From Candidatus Binataceae bacterium (GTDB lineage Bacteria > Desulfobacterota > Binatia > Binatales > Binataceae): DNA of 59,832 nt. Both the position numbers and the translations under genes were made by a program. Below, in pieces: positions 48,817 to 56,743 of the stretch. A model generated the notes under the pieces. It saw only the letters and a program-made list of their open reading frames with translations, ran no database searches and had not been told where the DNA came from. Positions within the stretch are counted from its first letter, which is position 1, and every line of letters begins with the position of its first letter. The stretch lies in assembly GCA_035294265.1 (NCBI GenBank), contig DATGLK010000010.1, positions 190,858-250,689 on the forward strand. The letters run 5' to 3'.

Positions 48817-49043
48817 TCAGCCGTCACCACGACCGTGCCGACGAGCACCCCGGACGGATCGGGAATGGGTTCGCCTCTCTCGCGCATCTCTTTGAGGCAG
48901 AGCTCGATCGCCTCTCGGATGTTCGCCATCGCCTCGGTCACTGTTTCGCCCTGGCTGTAGCAACCCGACAGCGCCGGGCAAACGGCCACGTAGCCCCCGG
49001 TTTCGTCCGGTTCCAGAAACACCTTGAAGTCATAAATGCGCAT
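48813..49043 (-). CDS. hicB: HicB-family antitoxin
   Basis: 76 residues: an RNase H-like HicB partner domain with FLEPDETGGYVAVCPALSGC, then YSQGETVTEAMANIREAIE. It binds and inhibits HicA. The gene precedes hicA, the reverse of the commonest order. No DNA-binding C-terminal domain (Arc or HTH type) is present, so autoregulation is unlikely. It looks intact although its toxin is broken. No strong ribosome site is seen. Confidence 0.85.
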   Translation of the reverse strand: MRIYDFKVFLEPDETGGYVAVCPALSGCYSQGETVTEAMANIREAIELCLKEMRERGEPIPDPSGVLVGTVVVTAE

Positions 49044-49057
49044 CGCAATGGTGACAA

Positions 49058-49240
49058 ATGAAAGTCTTCGGCTGGATCGCGTTGATTGTTGGTCTACTCG
49101 GCTGCATTTGGGCTGGGTTTGTTGGAAGCATCACTGCGGGTGAGGAAAACAGCGGCGCGAACGCGATCGGCATCGCAATCGCGGCGCTCGGTGGTGTTTA
49201 TGCTGGCGTGAAGCTGATTCAGGAATCTCGTTCAAATTAG
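49058..49240 (+). CDS. small membrane protein, 60 aa
   Basis: Two hydrophobic segments (ALIVGLLGCIWAGFVGSI and AIGIAIAALGGVYAGVKLI) separated by a short acidic loop GEENSGAN and ending in a charged tail. Its ATG is 14 nt upstream of, and divergent from, hicB. No family is recognised. It could be a membrane toxin, but there is no evidence beyond context. Confidence 0.5.
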   Translation: MKVFGWIALIVGLLGCIWAGFVGSITAGEENSGANAIGIAIAALGGVYAGVKLIQESRSN

Positions 49241-49249
49241 ATTAGAGCG

Positions 49250-49762
49250 ATGATATACTTGACCGGACCCAGCGTCCCGCGAACATTCCAGGAAGCGATT
49301 GTTTATTTCAGCGATTTCGAGAACTGCCAGAAGTTCATGGCCAAGATTCGCTGGCCTGACGGTAAGGTGAAATGCCCTTACTGCCAGTCCGAAAAGGTTA
49401 CCTATCTGCCGAGCGGCAACGTCTGGCGCTGCGCAGAGAAGCACCCGCGCCGCAAGTTCTCGCTCAAGGTTGGAACGGTTTTCGAGGATTCGTCTATCGG
49501 CTCGGACAGGTGGTTCTGCGCAATGTGGCTGGTGGTGAACTGTAAGAACGGCGTCAGTTCGTACGAGAGCGCCCGCGACCTTAAAGTGACCCAAAAGACC
49601 GCTTGGTTCATGGACCATCGCATCCGCCTCGCCATGCAAAGCGGAACATTTGAGAAAGTGTCAGGGGAGTGTGAAGTAGACGAGTCTTTTTATCGGCGGC
49701 CTCGCCCGAAACATGCACAAGAACAAGAAGGAAAAAATCACGAGCACGGGCGGGGCCGGTAA
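49250..49762 (+). pseudogene. IS1595-type (ISXO2-like) transposase fragment
   Basis: The N-terminal zinc ribbon (CPYCQSEKVTYLPSGNVW, then CAEKHPRRKFSLKVGT) and TVFEDSSIGSDRWFCAMWLV are typical of the ISXO2 group, followed by the start of the DDE domain, ECEVDESF. A frameshift in the T-run at 49687-49691 moves reading to another frame: IGGLARNMHKNKKEKITSTG continues the family pattern in the next frame for ~25 codons, then stops matching. The catalytic Asp-Asp-Asn part is missing. It is a dead fragment. I see no terminal inverted repeats. Confidence 0.75.
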
Positions 49763-49923
49763 AGCAGTTGGCCTGCACCCCAACCTAGGGCCATCTGACC
49801 GGCAAGGAAGCCGAGCCCCGATTGCCCCTTTTATAGCCCACGACAGGGACGCGGGAAGCGTGGTAAACTTAACATAGAGCACAAAGCGCACAAAGCCCGA
49901 AGATTTATCGTCGTTCGAGCGGC

Positions 49924-50118
49924 TCAAACGCTTCGCCCGTGCAGTTGTTCCTGTTCCCAAGGCCGAAATAGATAGACAAGAAACGAAATACCGGCAGATA
50001 AGAGCAAGAAAGCCCAAAACCCATCGAAAAGGTGAACCCACGTAAGAAAACCGTCGGTTTTCTCCGGGTTTTTTCTGTTGGCGTGCTGCCCGTTTGGGTT
50101 TGTAGCTGCTGTTGACAT
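49924..50118 (-). CDS. small single-span membrane protein, 64 aa
   Basis: A polar N-terminal half is followed by HLFDGFWAFLLLSAGISF as one membrane helix and by a basic tail. The ATG at 50118 has GGGAG a few nt upstream. It is divergent from the MerR-DUF433 gene with a gap of 13 nt. No family is recognised and the coding call rests on the ribosome site and hydrophobic segment. Confidence 0.4.
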   Translation of the reverse strand: MSTAATNPNGQHANRKNPEKTDGFLTWVHLFDGFWAFLLLSAGISFLVYLFRPWEQEQLHGRSV

Positions 50119-50131
50119 ATTCTCCCAGCAT

Positions 50132-50770
50132 ATGAAGTTCGGGTTCTTCAGCGCGGATCAGGTTTGCCAGCTAGCTAAAATCTCTGGTAGCCAACTCCGC
50201 TATTGGAGGCGGACTGGGGTCTTTCAGCCTCAAACGTCCGAAGGGGCCGGTGCATTCAGGTACTTCTATTCATTTCGCGATGTCGTAGGACTGCGCACCA
50301 TCAGCATTCTACGCAACAAATATGGGGTTGGATTGGACAGCCTTCGCCTGATTGAGCGGAAGCTCAAAGATACGGACGGCGCAGACTGGTCTAGCGTGGC
50401 GTTTTACGTGGGCGAAGATCATGGAATCTATTTTGTCGATCCCGAGACCAAAGATACCGTTGCGATGAAGCCAATGGGCCAACGGCCACTATTTAAAGTG
50501 CGTGCGATTGCGCGTCAGATCGAAAATAACTTGGCGCGAATGGGCCGGAGAACTAGGTCCATCGGCAAGATCGACCAATCCCGGTTTATAATGAGAAATG
50601 CTCATGTCATTGCCGGAACGCGGATACCGACATCCGCAGTTTGGGAGTATCACAAGGCGGGATATAGCAAAGCTAAAATTATAGAGCAGTTTCCGCGCTT
50701 GACAATAAAGGACGTTGAAGCCGCCATTCAGTGGGAAAACTTAAGGGTCAAGAAGAAGGCAACAGGCTGA
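50132..50770 (+). CDS. MerR-type HTH and DUF433 antitoxin-like protein
   Basis: 212 residues from ATG 50132. The N-terminus is a MerR-like winged helix (FFSADQVCQLAKISGSQLRY, WRRTGVF), with FRYFYSFRDVVGLRTI as the next helix. The last ~60 residues are a DUF433 domain (HVIAGTRIPTSAVWEYHKAG, EQFPRLTIKDVEAAIQ). DUF433 proteins are antitoxins of VapB-like type paired with PIN-like or DUF5615 toxins. It should repress its own operon. The toxin-like gene starts 24 nt after the stop. Confidence 0.88.
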   Translation: MKFGFFSADQVCQLAKISGSQLRYWRRTGVFQPQTSEGAGAFRYFYSFRDVVGLRTISILRNKYGVGLDSLRLIERKLKDTDGADWSSVAFYVGEDHGIYFVDPETKDTVAMKPMGQRPLFKVRAIARQIENNLARMGRRTRSIGKIDQSRFIMRNAHVIAGTRIPTSAVWEYHKAGYSKAKIIEQFPRLTIKDVEAAIQWENLRVKKKATG

Positions 50771-50794
50771 GTTCACGCCTCCACACCCTTGCCG

Positions 50795-51178
50795 ATGCGC
50801 CTTTTGATCGACGAGTGTGTGCCGAAGGACGTTAGCGAGTTCCTTTCTGCACAAAAACACGAAGTCCTCTACGTCGTCGAGGAATTAGCGCCAAAGAGTC
50901 CCGATCCTGTTGTCGTACAGTTTGCGGATCATCATCGGCTGATATGCGTAACCTGGAACCGGCGGCACTTTCGTAGCCTAATTTCCCGAAGACCTCACAA
51001 TAATAATCTTCGCTTTCGATATGCTGGAATGATCGCCTTTGAATGTTCCGAGCCGCGTGGCCGAGAACGGATAACTAGATGTCACAATCTGATCGTGTTT
51101 GCGCACGACCAAAGACAGCACGAGCAAGACAAAAGGCTCATAGTCGACGTCACCGAGGAGTGGCTAAAAATCTGGTAA
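50795..51178 (+). CDS. DUF5615 PIN-like toxin
   Basis: 127 residues from the ATG at 50795 (a TTG two codons earlier is weaker). MRLLIDECVPKDVSEFL has the acidic start of PIN/Mut7-C-like nucleases, and DPVVVQFADHHRLICVTWNR carries the second acidic position as in DUF5615 (VLVTxDxDF is here VTWNRRHF, so the usual Asp is Trp-Asn). Catalytic competence is therefore uncertain. It makes a pair with the preceding MerR-DUF433 gene. The target is probably RNA by analogy with PIN toxins. Confidence 0.82.
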   Translation: MRLLIDECVPKDVSEFLSAQKHEVLYVVEELAPKSPDPVVVQFADHHRLICVTWNRRHFRSLISRRPHNNNLRFRYAGMIAFECSEPRGRERITRCHNLIVFAHDQRQHEQDKRLIVDVTEEWLKIW

Positions 51179-51281
51179 CCGCATCGGTTAACCGCATGTG
51201 CCTGTCACGTTACCCGGCAATCTAGCACGCCTGTCCGGTCAAGTATATTAAGACAACCACCCGGCGGCGGGAGCCGATGCG

Positions 51282-51300
51282 CTACTCGCCGCGATAGGGC
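51282..51300 (+). repeat. left copy of a 19-bp direct repeat
   Basis: CTACTCGCCGCGATAGGGC at 51282-51300 is identical to 52467-52485. The match extends upstream to 26 of 30 bases (51271-51300 against 52456-52485). The right copy is the 3' end of the DUF4412 gene (codons for PYRGE and stop on the minus strand). The left copy sits before the truncated higB. Confidence 0.9.
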
Positions 51301-51322
51301 TGAGCGGGCGGTCAAGGCGGTC

Positions 51323-51559
51323 TTGGACGCCTGGTTTCACGAAGTCCGGCGAGCAGGATGGCGAAACTCAGCCGAGGTGAGGCAGAGCTATGCGACTGCG
51401 AGCATCGTCTCCGACCGCGCGGTGTTCAACATCAAGGGGAACGATTACCGGTTGGTGACGGCAATCGACTACGCGCGTCAGATCGTGTTCATCAAGTGGG
51501 TCAGGACGCACCGGGACTACGACGGGATTGACGCGAGGACGTTTCGGTATGGAGATTAA
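51323..51559 (+). pseudogene. higB: higB toxin, 5'-truncated
   Basis: The visible frame gives DAWFHEVRRAGWRNSAEVRQ, DRAVFNIKGNDYRLV and IKWVRTHRDYDGIDARTFRY, the core and C-terminus of HigB mRNA interferase of the RelE fold. Upstream the same frame stays open (RDRAERAVKAVL) but runs into the 19-bp repeat without a start codon, so the normal ~20 N-terminal residues are gone. A TTG at 51323 is the only candidate. The toxin may be inactive. The higA start lies inside its last codons (11-nt overlap). Confidence 0.75.
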
Positions 51560-51932
51560 GACGATTCGGAATGAAGCTGACCACGAGGCAGCGCTTCGTG
51601 AGATCCAACGCCTATGGGGCGCCAAAGAAGGAACTCCGGAAGGAGATCGCCTCGATGTGCTGACGACGCTGGTCGAGGCTTACGAAGATAAGCATTTCTC
51701 GATGGACGCACCCGATCCGATCGAGGCGATCAAGTTCCGGCTTGAGCAGCAGGGGCTGGATCATCGGGCGCTCGTGGGCGTGGTCGGCGGTCGCAGTCGC
51801 GTTTATGAAGTGATGCACCGCATGCGAGGTCTTTCGCTTGAGATGATTCGGCGGCTCAACGAGCGCTTCGGCATTCCAGCCGAGGTGCTCATCCGCCCGA
51901 TTCGAGCGCCGCGGCGCCGTGGCGCCGCGTAG
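51549..51932 (+). CDS. higA: HigA-type antitoxin with C-terminal XRE HTH
   Basis: 127 residues. The N-terminal half matches the HigA type (KTIRNEADHEAALREIQRLW, EGDRLDVLTTLVEAYEDKHF), the second half is an XRE helix-turn-helix (RALVGVVGGRSRVYEVMHRM, GLSLEMIRRLNERFGIPAEV). It should bind HigB and repress the operon. ATG at 51549 overlaps higB. It is the intact counterpart of the 48.5-kb relic. Basic tail RRRG is probably flexible. Confidence 0.9.
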   Translation: MEIKTIRNEADHEAALREIQRLWGAKEGTPEGDRLDVLTTLVEAYEDKHFSMDAPDPIEAIKFRLEQQGLDHRALVGVVGGRSRVYEVMHRMRGLSLEMIRRLNERFGIPAEVLIRPIRAPRRRGAA

Positions 51933-52019
51933 AGGCCCGGCTGGTCCATGCGCCTTCGGTAGTCGGCCGTAGCGTCCTGCTCGGGCGATCGATCTCGCCG
52001 CTTGCGCAAATATCGGCGA

Positions 52020-52324
52020 TTATGGGCGACATGGCACGTTCCAATCCATCTTGAGACTGGCTCCGAGCGCGCGCGCCGTTCTTGCCAGCGTCTTCAGCGT
52101 CAGATTGTTCAGCTCCCTGGATTCGATCTGGGCGATCATTGGCTGGCTTACGCCCGACCGCTGGGCGAGCGCCGCCTGGGTGAGCCGCGACGCTTGCGCA
52201 ATCTGGCGATCTTTTGCTCGATGAGAATCTGAGCCAATTCATCTTCGGCCTCGCGCCGAAGTCCAAGCTCATCGACCTTTCTTTCGAGCAGTTCCAGCCC
52301 TGGATTTTTGGCCCGATCCGCCAT
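52020..52324 (-). pseudogene. XRE-family regulator, frameshifted
   Basis: In one frame the ATG at 52324 gives RKVDELGLRREAEDELAQIL and IEQKIARLRK. Restoring one C near 52203-52207 continues as IAQASRLTQAALAQRSGVSQ and PMIAQIESRELNNLTLKTLA, a clean XRE helix-turn-helix, ending before the TAA at 52020. The native reading would be IAQIAQASRLTQ. It is a likely inactivated antitoxin-like regulator or a genuine sequencing/assembly indel; a reading error cannot be excluded. Confidence 0.75.
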
Positions 52325-52466
52325 CGGGCAAGAATAAGGCATGCTTTGCCGGCTTTACAACCGCGGAGCGGGATCGTTGAGCCGCGCACAGAGGAAGGCC
52401 CCGCGGACGGAATCGCGGGGCCTTTGCGAGTCAACTTGGAGAAGAGCGGCGCCGGGCGCCGACTCT

Positions 52467-52485
52467 CTACTCGCCGCGATAGGGC
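52467..52485 (+). repeat. right copy of the 19-bp direct repeat
   Basis: Identical to 51282-51300 and contained in the last codons of the DUF4412 gene. A repeat that keeps the 3' end of a core gene intact on one side and copies it on the other is the usual outcome of insertion at a gene end or of a tail duplication. Confidence 0.9.
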
Positions 52486-53276
52486 GTGGGAGCGGCGGCG
52501 GGTCCCCGCGGCGGCGCCATCATCAGCGGTCCGCCCATCCTCGAACCGCTCATCGGCGGCATGCTGGTCTTGGTGTAGTCGCTGGGAATCTCGAAAGTGC
52601 TGGCGGGCAAATCACGCATGTCGATAGCGGTGGTGATCATGGTGCTCTTGGCCGGCGGACGACCCGCCATTTGCTGCGCCATCGCTTGCGCCTGCTGAGG
52701 ATTGAGCCCCAGCATCGAGAAGTTGGTAATCTTGGTCGTGGTGACCATGGTCAGTGGAATGCCGTCGGGATGCGACATGGTGGCCACCGAGCTTGCCCTG
52801 AGCCGGCGCGAGAGCGCGCGGCTGAAGGCGTCGTACTCGCTGGCGCCAGGAGCCTTGGGAGCAAAACAGCCGCTTACCGTGTACTCGCCCATCGCCGAAG
52901 AGCCAGCGCCCTTGTATTCATAACAGCGGTAGCCCGCGATGGTTTTGCTCACGCCGGTCTTCTTAAGATTGGGCGCCATACCGTTGACACTTTGCATCGC
53001 GGCCGCCATGCGCTTGGGCGGAAACGGCATCTGCAGATAGGTCTTATGGTCGGGGTCAAGCAAGGTCATGGTGTTGTTGGTGAGATTGATCAGGATGACT
53101 TGACGATTCATCACGGTCTTTTGCATCTTGCCCTGAATCATCAAGGTACGTTGGCTGGTGTGATGGCCATTGATGGCGTCGGTGACCGTCTGCTGGGTGA
53201 TAACCACTCCGGCCCAGCTTAGAGTGACCCACCCCAACGTCAAAATGGCAGTGATCAGTAAAAGCAAGCGCTTCAT
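52467..53276 (-). CDS. exported DUF4412-type protein
   Basis: 269 residues, ATG at 53276 with AAGGAG 8 nt upstream. Signal peptide (RLLLLITAILTLGWVTLSWA), then GVVITQQTVTDAINGHHTSQ, MIQGKMQKTVMNRQVILINL and MTLLDPDHKTYLQMPFP, the pattern of DUF4412 proteins: secreted, beta-rich, function unknown. Two cysteines (YRCYEY and VSGCFAP) could form a disulfide. A Met/Pro-rich tail (MSGSRMGGPLMMAPP) is probably flexible. Its 3' end is copied at 51282. Downstream gene order on the minus strand: this is the last gene of the YbhN transcript. Confidence 0.82.
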   Translation of the reverse strand: MKRLLLLITAILTLGWVTLSWAGVVITQQTVTDAINGHHTSQRTLMIQGKMQKTVMNRQVILINLTNNTMTLLDPDHKTYLQMPFPPKRMAAAMQSVNGMAPNLKKTGVSKTIAGYRCYEYKGAGSSAMGEYTVSGCFAPKAPGASEYDAFSRALSRRLRASSVATMSHPDGIPLTMVTTTKITNFSMLGLNPQQAQAMAQQMAGRPPAKSTMITTAIDMRDLPASTFEIPSDYTKTSMPPMSGSRMGGPLMMAPPRGPAAAPTPYRGE

Positions 53277-53299
53277 TGAGTGCTCCTTGAGATCGAAGT

Positions 53300-54328
53300 T
53301 TACTCGGCTGACTCGGCCAAGGGCGCCCGCGCGGCGATTTCCCCCAGCTCGGCCGGTGCCTGCCGCTCGCCCCATCGGTAAAGGCCAAAGATGGTCAACC
53401 CCGCCAGGACCCAGAACAACTCTTTTATCCGGCGCAGCAGCCCAACTGCAAAGCCAATGCTTGGGGGATAACCCAGCAGCCCTAAAATCAGGGCCTTACC
53501 TCCCTCCTGGCTGACCAGCTTGGCCGGAATCATAAACGTCGCCCGCTCGATCAAAATACCCAAAGCCTCCGTCAGGAGAACCACCTCTAGGGTGCGAGGC
53601 TGATGGAGAAAACCCAGCAATAGGTAGATTTCCAGCGGACCCAGGCTCCAGGCTGCCAGATAACACAGGCACGAGGCCAACAGCCGCGGCTTATGTCGCT
53701 GGTAAAACTCCGCCAGCAAGCGATCGGCAACCTCCGAGGAGCGGGCGATCGCGTCGGTGGCGATGGCAGCCAAGTCCAGTTTGGCAGCCACCTTCCAAAG
53801 ACGGGAGAAAGGCCTGTTGACCTGGATCAGGTAGAAACCTACCGCCAATGTCACGGTCAGACTCAAACCGCCCACCAACGGCCAGAACAACTTGTGGACG
53901 GTGGCGGCAAGCCGCGCCGATAGCATAAGAGCGCCCAGCACAAATCCGATCTGACCCACCGCCTCGGCGAGCGCGGCTACTACCACGCTGGCCAAACCCG
54001 CGGCCAAGGCCAGGCGGCGACGAACCATCAAGGCCATCACGAATTGCCCGCCCAGTTGGGCAGAGGGAGTAGTGTAGTCGATCGCCTCGCCCGCGATACG
54101 GGCGGCGAACAGATGGGCAAAGTCCAGCTCCGCCGGACATTGGGTGACAGCGATGCGCCAACCCAGGGTATTGGCAATGCGCGCAAGCGCTTCCAGCGCA
54201 ATGGTCAGAAGCAATCCCAGACCTACCACGCGCACGTATTGGGCGACGGTGTGAAGTCCTAGGCACTTGAGCAGCCAGATGTAGAAGGCGAAGCCGAGGA
54301 CAACGAGCAGCGTCTCAAGGCGGCGCAT
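53300..54328 (-). CDS. YbhN/UPF0104-type membrane protein (LPG synthase TM-like)
   Basis: 342 residues with about eight membrane helices: LLVVLGFAFYIWLLKCL, VVGLGLLLTIALEALAR, FVLGALMLSARLA, LSLTVTLAVGFYLIQ, and more. It keeps the family's AGEAIDYTTPSAQLGGQFV (analogous to R-x-x-N-x-x-P-x-G-x-G). Relatives are the membrane half of lysylphosphatidylglycerol synthases and hopanoid- or glycan-linked flippase-like proteins. It may move lipids. The DUF4412 gene begins 23 nt downstream, so they form a pair. Confidence 0.8.
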   Translation of the reverse strand: MRRLETLLVVLGFAFYIWLLKCLGLHTVAQYVRVVGLGLLLTIALEALARIANTLGWRIAVTQCPAELDFAHLFAARIAGEAIDYTTPSAQLGGQFVMALMVRRRLALAAGLASVVVAALAEAVGQIGFVLGALMLSARLAATVHKLFWPLVGGLSLTVTLAVGFYLIQVNRPFSRLWKVAAKLDLAAIATDAIARSSEVADRLLAEFYQRHKPRLLASCLCYLAAWSLGPLEIYLLLGFLHQPRTLEVVLLTEALGILIERATFMIPAKLVSQEGGKALILGLLGYPPSIGFAVGLLRRIKELFWVLAGLTIFGLYRWGERQAPAELGEIAARAPLAESAE

Positions 54329-54477
54329 CAGTGGAGAGCTGTCAGGGAGAAATTGGAATTTTGCATAACTGTGGAAGGCTCATTGTCGCAGCCAGCCGGG
54401 CCGCCCGCAAGTAACGCGAGCGCCTTCAGCGCCCTGTTGGCGCCCGCGCACTGGTCGAGTCACAAATAAGGATGCAA

Positions 54478-55521
54478 TTAAATCTTAAAGCGGATATGAA
54501 TTATATCGCCGTCCTGCATCACGTATTCCTTGCCCTCCAGGCGCAACTTGCCAGCCGCGCGCGCCCCAGCTTCCGAACCGTGAGCGATAAAATCGGCATA
54601 ACCGATTACCTCAGCGCGGATGAATCCACGCGCGATGTCGCTATGGATTCTACCTGCCGCCTCCAGCGCACTGGAGCCGGCGCGCAGCGACCAGGCGTGG
54701 GCTTCGGGAGGGCCCGCGGTGTAGAAGGTGATCAGTCCCAGGCGCGCGAACAGCGCGGCGATCAGGCGATCGCGGGCGGGCGCCGACAAGCCCGCCTCGC
54801 GCAATAATTCGCCTCTGGCGTCTTCAGCCAACTCCCATAGTTCCGCCTCAAAAGCAGCCGCTATCGGCAGTGCCTCCAAGCCATGGCTGGCAAACAGCTC
54901 GACTTCGGCAGGCGCCAGGCCGGTGACGCTAACCTCCGGGTCCTCATTGAGGGCAACCAGAGCGGGCTTTTGGGACAGGAAACAAAAATGCGATAGAACG
55001 CGCTCTTCCTGGGGCTGCAATTGCAGGCAGCGCAGGGGTCGACCTTGTTCCAACTGAGTTAGGGCCAACTGCAGCGCGGCGCGCTCGATCTCGTCAACCA
55101 CGCGTTCCTTGCGCAGCCGCTCCAAACGTCGTTCCACCTGTTCCAGATCGGCAAATATCAGTTCGCTTTCCAACGCCTCCAGAGCGGTTAGAAGACTGAC
55201 CGCGCTGCCACTGAAGCGAGGAATTACAAACAGGATCGCGTCGAGATCGCGCATCAGGGGAATCAATGTGGAATCCAGCGCAGCCCCGGGTTTTTCTTCC
55301 TTGATGCCCGGTGCGAAGTCGATCACGGTCAGTTCGACCGAGACTTTCTTGGGGGCGCGGTAGATCCGCTCCAGCTCGTCCAGCCTGGGGTCGGGAACCT
55401 TTATCTGCCCCGGCCTGGCCCGATTTTTCGGTCCTGCGCCGCTTTGCGGCTCCAGCCCGGTCAGGGCATGGAACACGGTCGATTTGCCACTGCCGCGAGC
55501 ACCAATAATTCCGGCTTTCAC
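54478..55521 (-). CDS. divergent YchF/Obg-family GTPase
   Basis: 347 residues. The P-loop reads GARGSGKST in place of GLPNVGKST of YchF. The switch region VIDFAPGIKEEK replaces DIAGLV, and the guanine-specific NKxE region is VALNEDPEV, so nucleotide specificity is uncertain. A coiled-coil arm (ESELIFADLEQVERRLERLR) and a TGS-like C-terminus (AHAWSLRAGSSALEAAGRIH, MQDGDIIHIRFKI) complete the YchF layout. YchF itself uses ATP and binds ribosomes. This looks like an extra paralogue; a canonical YchF is not in the window. It lies 94 nt from dnaN. Confidence 0.82.
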   Translation of the reverse strand: MKAGIIGARGSGKSTVFHALTGLEPQSGAGPKNRARPGQIKVPDPRLDELERIYRAPKKVSVELTVIDFAPGIKEEKPGAALDSTLIPLMRDLDAILFVIPRFSGSAVSLLTALEALESELIFADLEQVERRLERLRKERVVDEIERAALQLALTQLEQGRPLRCLQLQPQEERVLSHFCFLSQKPALVALNEDPEVSVTGLAPAEVELFASHGLEALPIAAAFEAELWELAEDARGELLREAGLSAPARDRLIAALFARLGLITFYTAGPPEAHAWSLRAGSSALEAAGRIHSDIARGFIRAEVIGYADFIAHGSEAGARAAGKLRLEGKEYVMQDGDIIHIRFKI

Positions 55522-55615
55522 TTTTCCCAGGGTAAGCTATGAACGCTGTTGGGACAAATTTCGTCAACTACACGTTAGGAACGGAGTGATGGTCAGATTC
55601 GCGAGCAGTCCGCGT

Positions 55616-56743
55616 CTACAGTCGCATCGGCATGACAACGTAGCGAAAGCTGGCATCATCGGCAGGACTCAACACCCCGGGCGAGACTTCGTCACTGACC
55701 GCTAGTTCCAATTCGTCGGCGGGCGGGATTACGCCCAGCGCCTGCATCAGGTAGGAGGCGTTGAAGCCGACGCTGAACTCGTCGCCGCTGAAATCCACGT
55801 CGATGGTCTCGCTGGCTTCGCCCAGTTCGGGGCTGGTCGAGGAAACCGTAAGCATGCCGCGGCTGAGCGCTATGCGGATGCCGTGGTACCGCTCGCTGGA
55901 GAAGATGGCGGCACGCTTGATAGCGGCCAGAAAAGCTTCGCGCGCAACCCGTACCAGGTATTTGGAAGAGCTGGGAATCACCCCCCGGTAATCGGGAAAC
56001 TCGCCTTCCACCAGGCGCATCGAGACCTCGGTCTGCTCGTGGCGCAGCCAAGCAAGCTGACTCTCCAAGGTTAGGCTGACTTCAGCATCGCCCGCTTGGT
56101 CGAGCAGACGTCTGAGTTCGCCCAGTCCCTTGCGGGGCAAAATCGCGCCCTTGGTCAAGCTGAATCCCACGCAGGGACGATCCACCAACGCCAGACGATG
56201 GCCGTCGGTGGCCACCATTCTAACTTCTCCTTCCTTGCCTTCGATAAAAACCCCGCTCAGGTTGTAGCGGGTCTCGTCGGGACTGACTGCAAAGATGGTC
56301 TGATCGATCATCGCCGACAGCGCGCTGGCCGCGATTTTCAAAGTCGCGGTCGAGCCTGCTCCCCGGTTGGGTTGTTCTGCCACGCTGGGCATCGCGGGAA
56401 AACTGCGGGGATCCAGACTCATCATTTTGAAGCGGGCACGGCCGCATTTGATTTCGACCCAATCGCCCTCCAATGATTTGATTGCGATCTCGTTGGCCTC
56501 GGTCTCGCGCACGATCTCGAACAGCTTGCGCGCGTTGAGGGTGATAACTCCCGGCTTGAGGTTTTTACACGCGAGTTGGGAGCGCAATCCAACTTCCAGG
56601 TCGGTTGCCATTAGAGACAACAGCGCGGCTTTCCCTTCGAGCAGAACATTGCTCAAGATGGGGACGGTATTGCGCCGCTCGACAATTCCCTGGGCCAAGC
56701 CCAGACCGCTCAGGAGAACGCTTCGCTCGATGCTCAGTTCCAT
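55616..56743 (-). CDS. dnaN: DNA polymerase III sliding clamp, beta subunit
   Basis: 375 residues, the usual length. Three clamp domains each with typical endings: SIERSVLLSGLGLAQGIVER at the start, AALLSLMATDLEVGLRSQL, and SFRYVVMPMRL at the C-terminus. It keeps the Pol III on the template, loads by the clamp loader and also binds Hda-type partners. dnaA precedes it by 231 nt on the same strand, the classic origin arrangement. Nothing unusual in the sequence. Confidence 0.97.
   Translation of the reverse strand: MELSIERSVLLSGLGLAQGIVERRNTVPILSNVLLEGKAALLSLMATDLEVGLRSQLACKNLKPGVITLNARKLFEIVRETEANEIAIKSLEGDWVEIKCGRARFKMMSLDPRSFPAMPSVAEQPNRGAGSTATLKIAASALSAMIDQTIFAVSPDETRYNLSGVFIEGKEGEVRMVATDGHRLALVDRPCVGFSLTKGAILPRKGLGELRRLLDQAGDAEVSLTLESQLAWLRHEQTEVSMRLVEGEFPDYRGVIPSSSKYLVRVAREAFLAAIKRAAIFSSERYHGIRIALSRGMLTVSSTSPELGEASETIDVDFSGDEFSVGFNASYLMQALGVIPPADELELAVSDEVSPGVLSPADDASFRYVVMPMRL

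Noticed and set aside
48417-49061. Plus-strand frame of 214 codons across the hicBA region
   Set aside because: Contains the short HigA relic by chance of frame but is otherwise antisense to hicA and hicB.
50112-50117. TTGACA before the MerR-DUF433 gene
   Set aside because: A matching -10 would fall inside the coding start; no acceptable hexamer at 16-18 nt.
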